This document shows positions 35,020 to 46,274 of a stretch of 64,000 nucleotides of DNA, piece after piece. The position numbers and the translations under genes were made by a program. Under the pieces are notes generated by a model. It was not told the DNA's origin and did no database searches. It saw only the letters and a program-made list of their open reading frames with translations. Every line of letters begins with the position of its first letter. The stretch's first letter is position 1. Source of the stretch: Morella rubra (taxonomy: Eukaryota; Streptophyta; Magnoliopsida; Fagales; Myricaceae). Where the stretch lies: the NCBI GenBank assembly GCA_003952965.2, contig CM025856.1:19416620-19480619 (forward strand), given 5' to 3'.

Positions 35020-36317
35020 GGGATAAATGCAAAATCAGTCCCTGTACTATACGTGAAAATTGAATTAGTCCCTAAGATATTAAAACCATAAATTTAGTTC
35101 TCATAATCTCCCTTCCATTTTGCCGTTGGTCCCTCCACCCCATTCCGTTAATACAAATAGCGAAACTTTGCCACATAAGCCCTCACTGCCAAGTCACCTT
35201 CCCACCTGGTTCAATATGTAACCACTCCTAACACGTTAGCTCCCCTTTTTTTTTTCCGCCCGACCCCACCCTCCACATAATCGAACCTTAACTCCCAATT
35301 CCTTTGAAAACCAAGGTTGCATTTTGATATCTCTGTTTCCGAGGACCACACAATTCCAACAAAGAGGATGTCAACCTTGGTTTTCTTGTGTCGTTCAGGG
35401 AGATGAATGAGCAGAAGATGAAAACCCAATTTCTTTTACCCATCATCGGTGCATATCAACCCAAATAAATGGAAAGTTTGGCTGGCTTCGCCCGTGCACC
35501 GGTCATTGGAATCTCACACCCTCCATTAACATGCACCTCCAGGGAAAAAATCAATGGGTTGAGAGCAAAACTCAGAGATGACAATGACCCATTACTCCAA
35601 ACAGCAATTAATGCAGCCTCTCTTCGTCTCCAAGAGACCCATCGACCAGGTAGGCTCATACATTGTCTTTGCCTTTGAGACATTTTATCAACCACGTAAT
35701 CGAGTCTTGACAGAGGATGAGAAAAAACTGCACAGTCACACTACGCACAGACTATTAGAAATTTTTTTAAAACTTTTTTGATGAAGCAGATTGTTAGAGA
35801 AGGAGCCCCTGTGCAGAGGATTATTCTTAATGGAAGCATGAAACGAAGCCAAGCCCTCAGTAAAGGCTTCATAGCATTTCCTCTCACTTTCCATCCGAAG
35901 ACGACGACTTTATTCTTAATTACTGGATGTGAACAAATTTAGAATGGAATGGATGCTTGATTTGGGAATTAGGGTTAGGGTTTAAAACAATTTTGGGGAT
36001 GGTGTTTCGGGAGAAAGAGATACGCAAGAGAAGGAGAGGGGAATCAGGGATGAGAGGAATTGGGGGTTAAGGTTTGATTATGTGGAGGGTGGGGTTAGGC
36101 GGAAAAAAGAGGGGAGCTGACGTGTTGAGCCAAGTAGGACGGTGACTTGGCAATGAGGGCTTATGTGTTAAAGTTCCGTTATTTGTATTAATGGAATGGG
36201 GTGGAGGGACCAATGGCAAAACGGAAGGGAGATTGAGGACTAAATTTATGGTTTTGATATATTAGGGATTAATTCGATTTTCGCGTATAGTACAAGGATT
36301 GATTTTGTATTTATCCC
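35020..36317. mobile_element. Pack-MULE with perfect 9-bp target-site duplication
   Basis: Inverted repeats of roughly 260-280 bp bound this element (35020-35302 and 36057-36317). The left end reads GGGATAAATGCAAAATCAGT; the right end reads GGGATAAATACAAAATCAAT on the other strand. TAAAAAAAA lies at 35011-35019 and again at 36318-36326, an exact 9-bp duplication, which is the Mutator length. The interior has no transposase but contains a gene-like exon at 35469-35656. Confidence 0.85.
35469..35656 (+). pseudogene. Captured first exon, possibly an LCMT-family methyltransferase
   Basis: ATG 35469 opens MESLAGFARAPVIGISHPPL, then TSREKINGLRAKLRDDNDPL and LQTAINAASLRLQETHRP. A consensus splice donor (CCAG|GTAGGC) ends the open stretch. 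The DPLLQTAINAASLR...ET.RP pattern resembles the start of leucine carboxyl methyltransferase-type SAM enzymes, a recollection I cannot verify here. Only this exon-like segment is recognisable, so the catalytic domain is absent. It is probably host sequence captured by the MULE. Confidence 0.5.
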
Positions 36318-36326
36318 TAAAAAAAA

Positions 36327-38377
36327 CTTATTCTTTCTTCAAAATTTTTGCTTGGTTTACATTACTCACTTAATTACCAAGCCAATAGGACCTAATCTAG
36401 GACTGCCACGCACCCTATTGATTATTTTTAAAAATTTTTGTGATACATAGGGTAATTGAGCTTGGAAAATAGGTTTTTATGTATTTGGGCTTGGAAATTG
36501 CTTGAAATTGGGCCTCTAAACACACCACCCAGCTCAGCCCATCACCATAGCCCATGCCACCTCTCTTTTGACTCTCAAAACTGGTCAAAGCCCATAGATT
36601 TGCGTGTAATGATTAGTAATCATTAAAATCATGCAAAATCATCCTCCATTTGTCAAATTTTAAGTTGCTGCCGCCCCCTTCACCAATTCAGCTCCAAGCC
36701 TTGCATAGACTCCCTAACCTAGTGGTAGACATGATTATATGGTCTAATTAACCCCTAGCATAGTTAACTAACCCTAGGAGACAAACTATAGTTAAGGAGT
36801 AGTATAAATAAGAGGCTTTGTGAAAGTTTCCTTCACACATCTCATCTGGCCATTCTTAGAGAGAGGGAGAGCAAGAGAGAGTTGAGGAAAGAAGAAGAAA
36901 TGAGAGAAAGAAGGAGAAGTTGCCGAATTGCAAAAAAAGAGGAAATTTTAAAGAAAGTGGTAAAGGGTTGAGGTTTTCTTAAGCTTTGCTATCTTAGAGG
37001 TTATTACTTTGATTTTGATACTAACAACAAGCTTACTCTAGGTTTTGATACTCAAGAAAGTTCAATAGAGTTAAGGGGAATTATTGTTAAATTTAGGTCA
37101 TAAAGCTCCATCGATGAATTTTGAGATGAATCTTGTGTAATTACTTTGCATGGTATGATTTATGTATGATCTACAAGTATTATGAATATTAATGAGAGGT
37201 TTCATGCAAAGATTTACGTGGAAAAAGAAAGATATGGATAATTAGGTCAAACCTAGCCTAGTTTTGTTTAATTAGTGATAACAGTGCACTTAGTGAATTA
37301 CCTTATGTAGTAAAAGACCAGGAATTGATCTCAAATTTGTAGGGATTAGGCTAGACACCATCAGGAATCTTCAGTTAAAATTTCGAGTCATTTGGAGTTA
37401 GGATGAAAAATTCATGATTATTTGAAGTTATTGATAAAAACTAGGTTTTTGCACTAAAACGGGTCTTTTTCTATAGCTACACGAATTGGATTTGTTTCTA
37501 TCACTTGGGTTGTTTTAATGGGCTGAAATGCTTACTTTATTTGCTAGAATATGGGCTTGAAAGTAGAGACCAAGGATAGGTCCCTATTGGACCCAAAAAG
37601 CCTAACTTAAGTGGTCATATGTAATAGGCCTCTTTTTCATTGTTTTGGGCTGACTCAAGTAAGCTTTCATTGCTACTGATCTTGTCAAGAGTTAGGCTTA
37701 CTATTGAAGTCATTATTGGACTTGAAATATTGAACTTAGATATTGAACTTGTATTTGAATAAAGGAAGTTTTAACTAAGTCTTTAATTGCTTGATTATTC
37801 GATTAAGGATATTAGTGTGGCTGAGTATAAGTTCATTGCATGTGATTAATGGTAAAGGGCACACTTTTTATGAAAAATATGCATCAATGATATGGTTATG
37901 GCATTGGCATCAATGATATAAAGGACATGACATCTGCACCAATGGAAATTTTTACAGTTTACTGGGTGACGGTACCGATCACCGGGGAGCGCAACCATCA
38001 CTTCCAGATAGTGGATGGCCTCAGGGTAGAAGGCAGATGAGCCTTTACCCGTTGTCCTAGGGCAACAGAATCCCTAGGACTGTCTTAAAGTGCAGGGATG
38101 ATTGGATGCATAACTCTGCCTCTGGGGTGAAGCAAGGGAATGAAAGGGAAATGATTTTACAAACATGAGCATGGCATGCATACTGCATATAATTATACTA
38201 GTATTATCTTTAAATTATGAATTGTTTATCGAGTATGTAGGTACCGTTTATATATTTGTCATCATATGCCCCTATTCCCCTTTACTAAGTCTTTAAGACT
38301 CACCCTGTTTCCTTGTTCATATTTATTTTACTGCTAAAACAGATCATGCCAATATTTGAGACTTTTCTTACTTATCA
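36327..38377. repeat. LTR-like non-coding region
   Basis: No protein domains. The region has a purine-rich leader (36860-36960), a GC-richer block with GGTGACGGTACCGATCACC and CCTAGGG motifs (37960-38110) and a general plan seen in long plant gypsy LTRs. I could not find paired edges or a target-site duplication, so the element type and limits are uncertain. Confidence 0.3.
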
Positions 38378-38830
38378 CACTACTAAAAAAAGGACTTGTA
38401 GCCGCGGTCTTTTTAGCCGTGGTCGCAAAAACCGCGGCTAAAAATAATATATTGCTGTGTTTAACTACAAACGCCGCCAATAGTACAACATTTGGTCAAA
38501 AATGCCACTAAAGGTTCCAAATTAGCAGCATTTTACACAAAACGCTGCCAAGTTTGTGAGTTTTAGCAGTATTTTCTTAAATGCCGCAATAAACTACAAA
38601 TTCTGGCAGCAGTTTCAATCAAAACGCTGCTAAAACTAACAACCTATAGCCGCGGTTAAAAAAAGCCGCTAACTGTCCTGCCCTCTAGCCGCATTTTTAT
38701 ATAAAACGTCGCTACAAAGTGTGAGATTTAATAGCGTTTTCCTAGACGCTGTTATAGGTCATTTATCAGCGGCAATTAGATGACCGCCATTATAGCTTAT
38801 ACTTTTAGCTGCGTTTATTGTGGTAAACAA
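38378..38830 (+). mobile_element. CACTA transposon end with subterminal repeat array
   Basis: The sequence opens CACTACTAAAAAAAGG, the terminal motif of CACTA (En/Spm) elements. The next 450 bp carry about a dozen short motifs of the type TAGCCGCGGT, AACGCCGCC, AAACGCTGC and CAGCGGC in both orientations, the subterminal repeats that bind CACTA transposase. A matching TAGTG right end was not found downstream, so the element is truncated or its end lies in a diverged region. Confidence 0.65.
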
Positions 38831-39449
38831 CATTGTTTCCGTTTTCTCTCCGCATTTAATTCCTCCTTGCACATGGTGGCAATTAACCTAGCTGCCCAGC
38901 CACCTCCAGGCTCTAATCTCCACGCTGGCCACGCCTCCCTTAGCCGACCACCACTTTACCACAACTACTCTCCTCTTCTCCCTTCCTTCACACATCAATC
39001 TCTTCTCATCTCCTCTGTCACATCTCTCTCTCAAGTCTCACTGATTCATTTAGGTATGTTGTTAAAATGTCATTGATTCATTCATTCGTGAAGGACGAAG
39101 AAGCTCCTGCGATTCTTGCTATTTCCCTCTCTTTCTCCCTTCTGTCATGGATTTTTTTTCCCTTTTTTACTTAATAGTAGGTGTTTCTGTTTAAAACATG
39201 ATTGATGGAGCTTGTTTTTGTGGATCTATTGTTTCATATATGTTCAGGCTTAGGGCTAGACTGCTAGTAGTTATGAATTAACTTATAAATGCTGTTGACT
39301 GATGTGGGAATTTATTTCACACATTTGGTCATCATAATTGTGTTGATTTAGAGCATTTTGTATGTGTTTCTTTGCTTAGTTGTCTAGAATTTGAGGTATT
39401 TTACATTTACTAAATTATTAGAAATTCTTGGTATTTTGCAGTTTACATA

Positions 39450-41026
39450 TGTTTGATCAGGTGAAATTGGGCTGATGTGAAGAGGCCAAATTCGGGTTAG
39501 GTCAACAAAGTAAAACCGTAGTTAGCCCGGTCTAGGCAAACTAGAATACTGTTTGATCAATCAATTGTAACGGTAGCTACAGACATCGGTTTCCAGTTTT
39601 GTTTGATTCTCTGGAAAGCTAAGACGATAAAACTTTTATGAAGAGCCTAAAACCTAGTTATGCCGTTTTGAAGTTCAAAATCTAGCTGGAAGTCGGGGCA
39701 CAAATCTGCCAAGAATTTCAGGATTCACCAAGTCAATGAGAGGTTGGGGTCCAGCTCGAGGCCAACGTGTATTTTTATTTTAAAGAAAACCTAAAAATCT
39801 ATTAGGTTTTGGTGTGCCGCATGAAACAAGAGGAGGAATAAATCAATTGAAGGATTCATTGGAACTAACAAAGGAAACTTTCCTTTCTCGGAATTCCTGA
39901 AACACACTTTGGTATTTGGAGCATAGCTTTTGATATAGAACTCTAATGAGATCAATCGTGGTGTTTACGAAAAGCTAAGAGAAAAGGCTACAACTTTCGT
40001 GTTTTGGGATTTTCCAAAAAAGGAACAGAAAAAGGTGAAAACAGAGCATTAAGTCAAAGGTCGAGGGAAAACTGCCTATTGGAGAACCCTGTTTTAAGGA
40101 AACAAAGAGGTTTTGAAGGAAGGAGGGGGGAGAACAACTAGGGCACGAAAAGAAGGAGAGTTTTTCACCACTAGAGAGGAATCCGAAGCTTGGAACAAGG
40201 TGAAGAAGACGGAGGCTGAATTGGAGTTTGTCAACAATTGAGATTCTCGATCTACATATAGTTCCTTCTTAATCCTTTTATCTTCTCTTCTCTTTGTATA
40301 ATTTTCATTATGAATTCCAGAGTTGTTTTGATTTATTCTGATTTTGCTATGAACTAATTTCTATTGCTAAGGCTACGATGTAGCCTCTCCATGAAAATTC
40401 TGAAGCTTATTACCATGTGATCGAATTTTTACCATTCTTTTTGAAGTATACATCATTGAGTTTAATGCTTTCAATTATCTGGCCAATAGTTGAATGATTT
40501 GTTGTGTGCGTATTAACTCGAGAGATGATGCTCATAGTTTAGCTTCAAATGATGTATGCCATGAATTGAACAAAAGACAAGAATGTGCCAACGTGATTTG
40601 TGTGGCTTTTACGAGAAATATTATTAATCTTAATGTGCTCAATTGCTTCTAAATTCGCATAGACATATCGCGGGTTGTTGTATGTTGGGTAATTCTAATT
40701 CTACTCGAGAGAGGGTCTTAGATAAATTAGAATATTTCACCGTCAAAGAGGTTGATAATTGACTGATTGCATGGTTAGGATTTTGGATTTGATTGGTTAG
40801 GTGAGTCGGATGCCTTAGTGTTTTCTTCTTGGGTGAAATTTTCTTTTAAGTTTATTTATTTTTGTTTCTGCATATTCAAAATCCACCACTTTTCTTGATT
40901 TTCAAATAATTTAGAATTAGAACAATTTCAATAGTTAATAGGTGAGTAGTCCTCGTGGGTTTGACATCCTTTCTTATTACTATATTACTTGTTACGATTT
41001 CGTGCACTTGCGAATTTTGAACAACA
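39450..41026 (+). repeat. Probable solo gypsy LTR (Tat/Ogre-like)
   Basis: The right part ends with GTGGGTTTGACATCC, then CGATTTCGTGCACTTGCG and GAACAACA, wording typical of the 3' edge of Tat/Ogre or Athila LTRs. No gag or pol follows. The left edge is a guess. It may interrupt the first intron of a gene inside the CACTA remnant. Confidence 0.35.
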
Positions 41027-41787
41027 TGACCATCATCATTGTAAGTTGTGTAACACACAAAGTATCACGTGCATGAGGACGACATTGAATATTGTCTAAA
41101 TTGAAGACTTCTTCTGGATTGTCGTTTACAGTAGCTTGAAGAGTTTTCGTCCCCCTATAAAGCCTGTAAAATATTTCCTAGATTACTCGAGAAGAGAGTA
41201 TATTTTGACAAAAGATATCAAAGGGGTCTTTATGCAATGAGAATGTCCTAACTACATGTAAACTTGTCAACATGGCTACTGATGAACAGAGACAACACCC
41301 TTAATTGCTCTAATTTGATACAAGGATGTGATCCTTCATACAGTATGAATTTTTTGGGTGACAGTGGACAGATTGTCTAACCCATAGTTGCAATTTCTTT
41401 CCATATTGATGATAACCTTAGGCGTGGACTTGATTTGCAATTGAGAAAGGGGAAAGATGGACGAATTGGTATTAATTTGAACTTGATGCAGACTAGAGTA
41501 ACTCATTAGGCTTTGTGAGGTTGACTTTTGAATGTGGTTGCTGAAATTTGCTGCCGCAGGTAATTCTTTCCCCCTTTTGACTTTGCTGTTTTATGAATTT
41601 ATTTGTTCGACGTTTATTATTGTTTTGATGCATGAAAACATTTATTGGAGGATTTAATTGATTGATAGGGTCCAAATATAGCTATTCCATAGGGATTACT
41701 TCAAGCAGTGGGTACACATTACAATTTGGCCCATTTCCCCTTTCCTTGTCGCAATCCTCTATTCCTTTTCGGAGAAGTTCTCGGTTA

Positions 41788-42571
41788 ATGGCATCATATT
41801 TGTAAGTGCTCTATCATTCTCCATTTCCTCGTTCCTGGTCACATTCTTCTAATAAATTACAATATTTCTGTTCTTTGGGTTGTAGTTATCTATAGCAACA
41901 TAATACATTGTTTTAGACTATTTGTTTTAGTTATCTATAGTCACACAATACATTATTGGTTGAGTGCTTCTTTCTCAAACAGTCACAGTAGTGCACGTCT
42001 GTGTGCTAGCAGCGAAAGCTCGAGTACAGTCGGAAGTGGAGGCCAATTTATGACCCCATTTTATTATTGTTCAATTGAATCCTGTCTGAAGACGTCTTAC
42101 ACTGAACAAAATTTCTACCGTAGATTCTTCACCTGTGTCAATTACAAAGTAACTTAATTCTGTTGTTTACATTTGTAAATTTGTTAATAAGTGGTTTTAA
42201 GTTAATAATGTTGCCATCCTCTTTTTCAGCAACAACGATCTTATAGATTCTTCCATTGGTACAACCCTCCAATGTGTGTCCATGATAAAAGGGTTCTGAG
42301 ACGGCTACGGGAGAAACACGAAAGGTTGAATATGGAGGTTGACAGTCATGCTCCAATGGTTGAGCACGAGACTGCAAACACGATTGCAAAGCTGGAACTT
42401 GTCATCTCACAGCTTCGTTCGGAGTTGGAAACCATGAAAAAGAAAAATCACAGAGATTGGAACATGTGTAGGAGAGTCTTAGTTTATTCGTGGGCTTTCT
42501 TCTCAGTTGTTATGTTATCGACCTTATTAAGTGGAAGTTCGTTTGATGATTCCCTCGCGTTGCCACAGTGA
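41788..42571 (+). CDS. GRF-type zinc-finger protein with C-terminal membrane segment
   Basis: Three exons splice in phase: 41788-41801 (MASY plus two bases, donor GTAAGT), 41983-42148 and 42230-42571, giving 173 residues. The middle exon holds YYCSIESCLKTSYTEQNFYR and RFFTCVNYK; the last begins QQRSYRFFHWYNPPMC. This is the GRF zinc-finger pattern, but the usual fourth metal ligand before F-W appears to be serine, so zinc binding may be weakened. A helical stretch (IAKLELVISQLRSELETMKK) precedes a hydrophobic tail (VLVYSWAFFSVVMLSTLL). Small GRF proteins of this design are numerous in plants and of unknown function. It lies downstream of a CACTA end, so it may be transposon cargo. The tiny first exon is inferred from phase. 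Confidence 0.6.
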
Positions 42572-42689
42572 AGAATTAATGGCCTTAGTGAAATGTATTT
42601 GAATTGTGATCTATTATTTTGTAGTTTGTAAAGAAGCTTTATTGTGTGAGGGAGTAATATTTTGTTTTTATATATCTTGCTCCCTACAA

Positions 42690-42845
42690 GTGGATATGTA
42701 ATTTTGTAAGAACGTTGTGATCTCAGGTCTCTAATGTAAGTTTCTAAAAACGTTGTGATCTTAGCTATATGATATGTAAGTTTGTAACAACGTTTTTTAT
42801 TTTGTAAGAACGTTGTGATCTTAGCTATATGATATGTAAGTTTGG
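42690..42845. repeat. Tandem repeat of about 60 bp
   Basis: Two to three copies of a unit containing AACGTTGTGATCT, AGCTATATGATATG and TAAGTTTGTAA follow the GRF gene. The last two copies are almost identical. It may form part of the GRF 3' UTR or the following transposon edge. Confidence 0.7.
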
Positions 42846-43325
42846 AAAAGCTCCCCCTGAGAACAAGCAGGAGTCTTTCGTGACATTTTTAGCAAAAAGG
42901 ACTTTGAGGTTTTACAAAAATTTTGCAAGAGTTCCCTTTGTAATTGGAGGTTTCCCAAAATTTCAAAGACAGGTAAAAAGACTTATATAAACTTCCTCCA
43001 AAATCCCCAAACTTCCAATCAACCATCCAAAATATGCACGAGTCTTAAAAGTTTGAGATATAATATTATGAATACTACCTGTGAAGCAAGTCTCAAATAT
43101 CCACAATTAAGTGCAATGAGTTAAGGACTTCTGAAAAATACCTTTGACATCACCATTAGATAAACAATGGATATGAGAACAAAAAAAATAACATAGATAT
43201 TCATTAGATAAGACAAGTTAAGTGTTCAGCCATCATAATAAATACAACATAGAGAGGACAAAAAAGGGTTAATACAAAAAGAAATGTCCCTAGTAAGAGC
43301 TAGGAAGAAAACATAATATTTGAAC

Positions 43326-43340
43326 TTCTCCCCATTTGGC
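43326..43340 (-). other. Polypurine-like tract after the second env-like ORF
   Basis: GCCAAATGGGGAGAAGTTC on the minus strand follows the coiled-coil ORF, in the same place as the AAAGGGGGAGA tract of the intact Sirevirus. Confidence 0.5.
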
Positions 43341-43602
43341 ATCATCAAAAAATAGGTTAAGGGGAAAGGGATAAGGTCAGCTGTCTACTTTTTACGAGAG
43401 GTGGAAGGACGTGTTTTTGTAGTAGAGGTAGAAGGTGGGGTCTCCTTGATAGGAGGAGGGGGATACTGCACTTCAAACTTCTTCAATCATCCTATCTAGG
43501 TGATGGAGAACCAGTATGTCCATTTCAGCACATGAGGACAAAGGTTTCGATTAACATTCATGTGCTCCTCTGTGGCGTGAACAACTTCTGCAACTGATTT
43601 CT

Positions 43603-44918
43603 TCACAGTGTCAGAAGCGCAGCAGAGGCGGCTTTGAATTCATCAACAATATTCTGAATCACCGTACTGGCCACATGAATGCTGTTGTTGACTTGGTGCT
43701 TAAGACCCCTCATATCTTTATCAAGAGTCCCAAAACGCTCAGGGTGAACAGCAAGCAGCTTTTTAATATCTTCGAATCCAGCTTGCATACTAGCAGTCAT
43801 CTTCTTCTGTTCCTTTTTCAATTCAGCCATGGAAGCCTCAAGTTCACTCAGGCAAGGCTCATGAGAACTAGCATCAGGAATTTTGCGGGAGGATGCAATC
43901 AGCAGTGGAGGAGTGGAAATGGATGTTTGCTCCCCAAAGGAGTCCTATTTTCCCTGGGAGTTCTTTCAGTGTCAGCCTCTTCCTCATCCTCAGAATCTGA
44001 ACCCCCTTTCTTAGGTGTCACAACACCCTTCTTCACTCATTCTCCATCATCATTTTGAACAAACCCCATCAGCCTAAGGGTTTTCTTGTTGTACTCTTTG
44101 GAGTCTTTGGGTTTTTCTTGAACTTCTCCAGTCATTTCAACCTCAAAAACATGAAACATATGTGTGAAAAACATCCCATAAGGAAGTCCTTGCTTCTTCT
44201 TCTCAGTAGCAACCTTCATGTGATTGAGCATTAAGTGACCAAGGTTCATTGGAGTACGAGTGATCAAACAGTACATTACAAACATGTCTAAGAAAGTAAT
44301 GTAATTAAATTTTTCAGTCCTTGGAAGAATTATATTACAGACCATATGATGCAATATTCTTCTATGAATGATCAATTCACTGGCAGCAGGTCTAACCAAT
44401 TCATTTAGGGCTGGATCGTCCAACACCACCCTAAGAATATCAATAGGCTCTTTTTCTGACATACCCATCCAACCATACGGGTCAAAGAACTTCTTGCCAG
44501 TGTTAAGGGCAGAGGCCAAAGAGTTTAGGGAAGACACCGATAAGTCTAATTGTTTCCCATTAACCAAACTAGAGGCATGCTCAGTCATAGAGTGCTGAAA
44601 ATTCGCATAGGCAAGCTTCACCAAATAAACATAAACATCAACCTTTAGATTCACAAAAATGGACCAACCTTGAAAGTCAAACATCTCCTTAAAATCGAAC
44701 CCACTCTCACAGAACCAAGGAAAATCAACCCAACGTCCAGCAATCACCGTTCTATTTCTAAAATCTTGCACAAATTTATTCTTACAAAGCCCTGCCCTGT
44801 AGATAGAAGGCTCTGGAGCATCAACTGGTTCTTCATTTCCACTTATCCTCTTTTGTGCCCTAGAACTGATAGAAGAGGGCGTCTCACGAGTGGTTCTCTT
44901 GAAGCGGCCGGAAGACAT
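43603..44918 (-). pseudogene. Env-like ORF, second copy (putative plant transposon protein domain)
   Basis: The best start is ATG 44918 (MSSGRFKRTTRETPSSISS, basic and serine-rich). The open frame extends further up to 45143, but only through a simple GA repeat. The 293-codon frame to 44037 contains FVQDFRNRTVIAGRWVDFP, KEPIDILRVVLDDPALNELV, HHMVCNIILPRTEKFNYITF and LDMFVMYCLITRTPMNLGHL, then LMLNHMKVA and GLPYGMFFTHMFHVFEVEM. These align in order with the 27.4-28.4 kb ORF. A second frame (43603-43830) begins MAELKKEQKKMTASMQAGFE and is coiled-coil-like. A stop after QNDDGE and frameshifts separate the two. No pol or LTR is recognised nearby, so this is a remnant separated from its element, or a domesticated copy. 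Confidence 0.6.
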
Positions 44919-44991
44919 CTTGACTAAAGCACAGTGCGGTTTGGTGATTGTTAGCGGTGGAAATTCAAAAACGGCAGTGGCTAATGGATAT

Positions 44992-45035
<44 letters not shown>
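44992..45035. repeat. (GA)n microsatellite
   Basis: More than 40 bases of uninterrupted GA dinucleotide lie just upstream of the minus-strand env-like ORF. On the minus strand this creates the LSLSLS run in the over-extended reading frame. Confidence 0.95.
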
Positions 45036-45037
<2 letters not shown>

Positions 45038-45258
45038 TAGTTGATTCGGGGGAGACAGAGGCCTTCTGTGAGGTCGAGAGAAGTTTAAGTGTCGAACCCT
45101 TACCCCTAAATGAGTATCTACATGACAGCACACCGTTTTCCATAAAACTGTCGGATCAAGGAAAAACCAGGAAAGTTGACACTTGTTTAAAGAAGTGTTG
45201 ACACAGGCATGCAAAATGAGTACACACCAATGTACCATGTTTTCACGATGAACGAACA

Positions 45259-45340
45259 GGATGAGGATCACCTGCAATTCGGAGATGGGGTGAGAGAAAG
45301 ATGTGGGTCCAACAGTGGGACCCATATTGCCCGGAGAACA
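45259..45340. repeat. Dispersed short repeat with GGTCCCAC-type palindromes, copy A
   Basis: The start GAGGATCACCTGCAATTC is followed by GAGAGAAAGATGTGGGTCC and CAGTGGGACCCAT. The same arrangement occurs at 62362-62452 and, inverted in part, near 55164-55186. No coding function. Confidence 0.55.
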
Positions 45341-45599
45341 CCTCCCTGCCAGGGCTGTATGGGTCACACAACATTTCGCTCGCTTCACACCCCAGGGGCA
45401 ACATATCAGATTTTTAAAAAAATCTCGCACGTCTTATCTTTCTCTCTCTGCCCTTTATTTTTTATTTTTTTTCCCTTTTCTTCTCTTGCGACCTGCGGCA
45501 CCCTTTCACCCTTTCTCTTCCTATTTCAGCTCAAATCTTCATTTTTAACCGTGCATTGGCTCTCATTTGCTCTCAAATCAAGTTCTCTCTTGATTTCCA

Positions 45600-46274
45600 A
45601 GTAACCCATGGTTTATTTTTCAATTTTTTGCTGGATTTTGTGAATTGGGGGTTTAGGGTTTTCCGAAAATTTTGGGGGATTGAGCTTCTATTTTGCGATT
45701 ATTTTTCTTTATCTTTCTTGTGCTTACTTATTGATGATGTCCATTTGTTTTGAATTGATAATATGTTGATTGGAAGTAGTTTCATTGTTTGCATTTGAGA
45801 TTTGTTTTAGGGTTAATACATCTGCACGTTGGTTGGATTGGTTGTTTTTCTCTTTGTGCTTTTCTAGCTACATTGATGATCTCTGATTGATTTGGTTTGG
45901 TTTTAATCTTGAATCTTGTTAGTTGCTGAATATGGGTATGGTTGATTTGGGATGTCCTATTTCGGGATAATTCTTTTTGGATGATTTATTAGTTTTGTTT
46001 TCAAACCATCTTATTGTCTTTAATCTCTGTTATTCGTCTGATTGCTTTGGCTTAATTTATTCTTGAATCTTCTTTGCATTATAATGCAACTTAGTTTTCA
46101 GGCTATGCATGTTCTCATTGACTTTCATTGAACGTATTTGTAAGCTTACTGCAGTTCATTTCATTATTCTTCATGTTCATGCATTTTAGTTTTTATGTGT
46201 TGGAGCAACGCTTATACCTTGGTTTATCTGAGTAATTTCTTGACATAATTTAATTTGTTTGTTCTTTGTCTCAG
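45600..46274 (+). other. Probable 5' UTR intron before the third env-like ORF
   Basis: A donor (TTTCCAA|GTAACC at 45601) and an acceptor (TTTGTCTCAG ending at 46274) enclose AT-rich DNA, and the ATG follows the acceptor immediately. A spliced leader would place the ORF at the start of its own mRNA. The boundaries are inferred from consensus only. Confidence 0.5.

Noticed and set aside
41041-41165. Minus-strand peptide LYRGTKTLQATVNDNPEEVF
   Set aside because: It looks protein-like, but I could not link it to a family, and stops follow soon. It may be transposase or captured coding DNA.
44037-45143. Full 368-codon reading of the second env-like ORF
   Set aside because: The first 75 codons run through the (GA)n microsatellite (LSLSLS). 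ATG 44918 is a better start.
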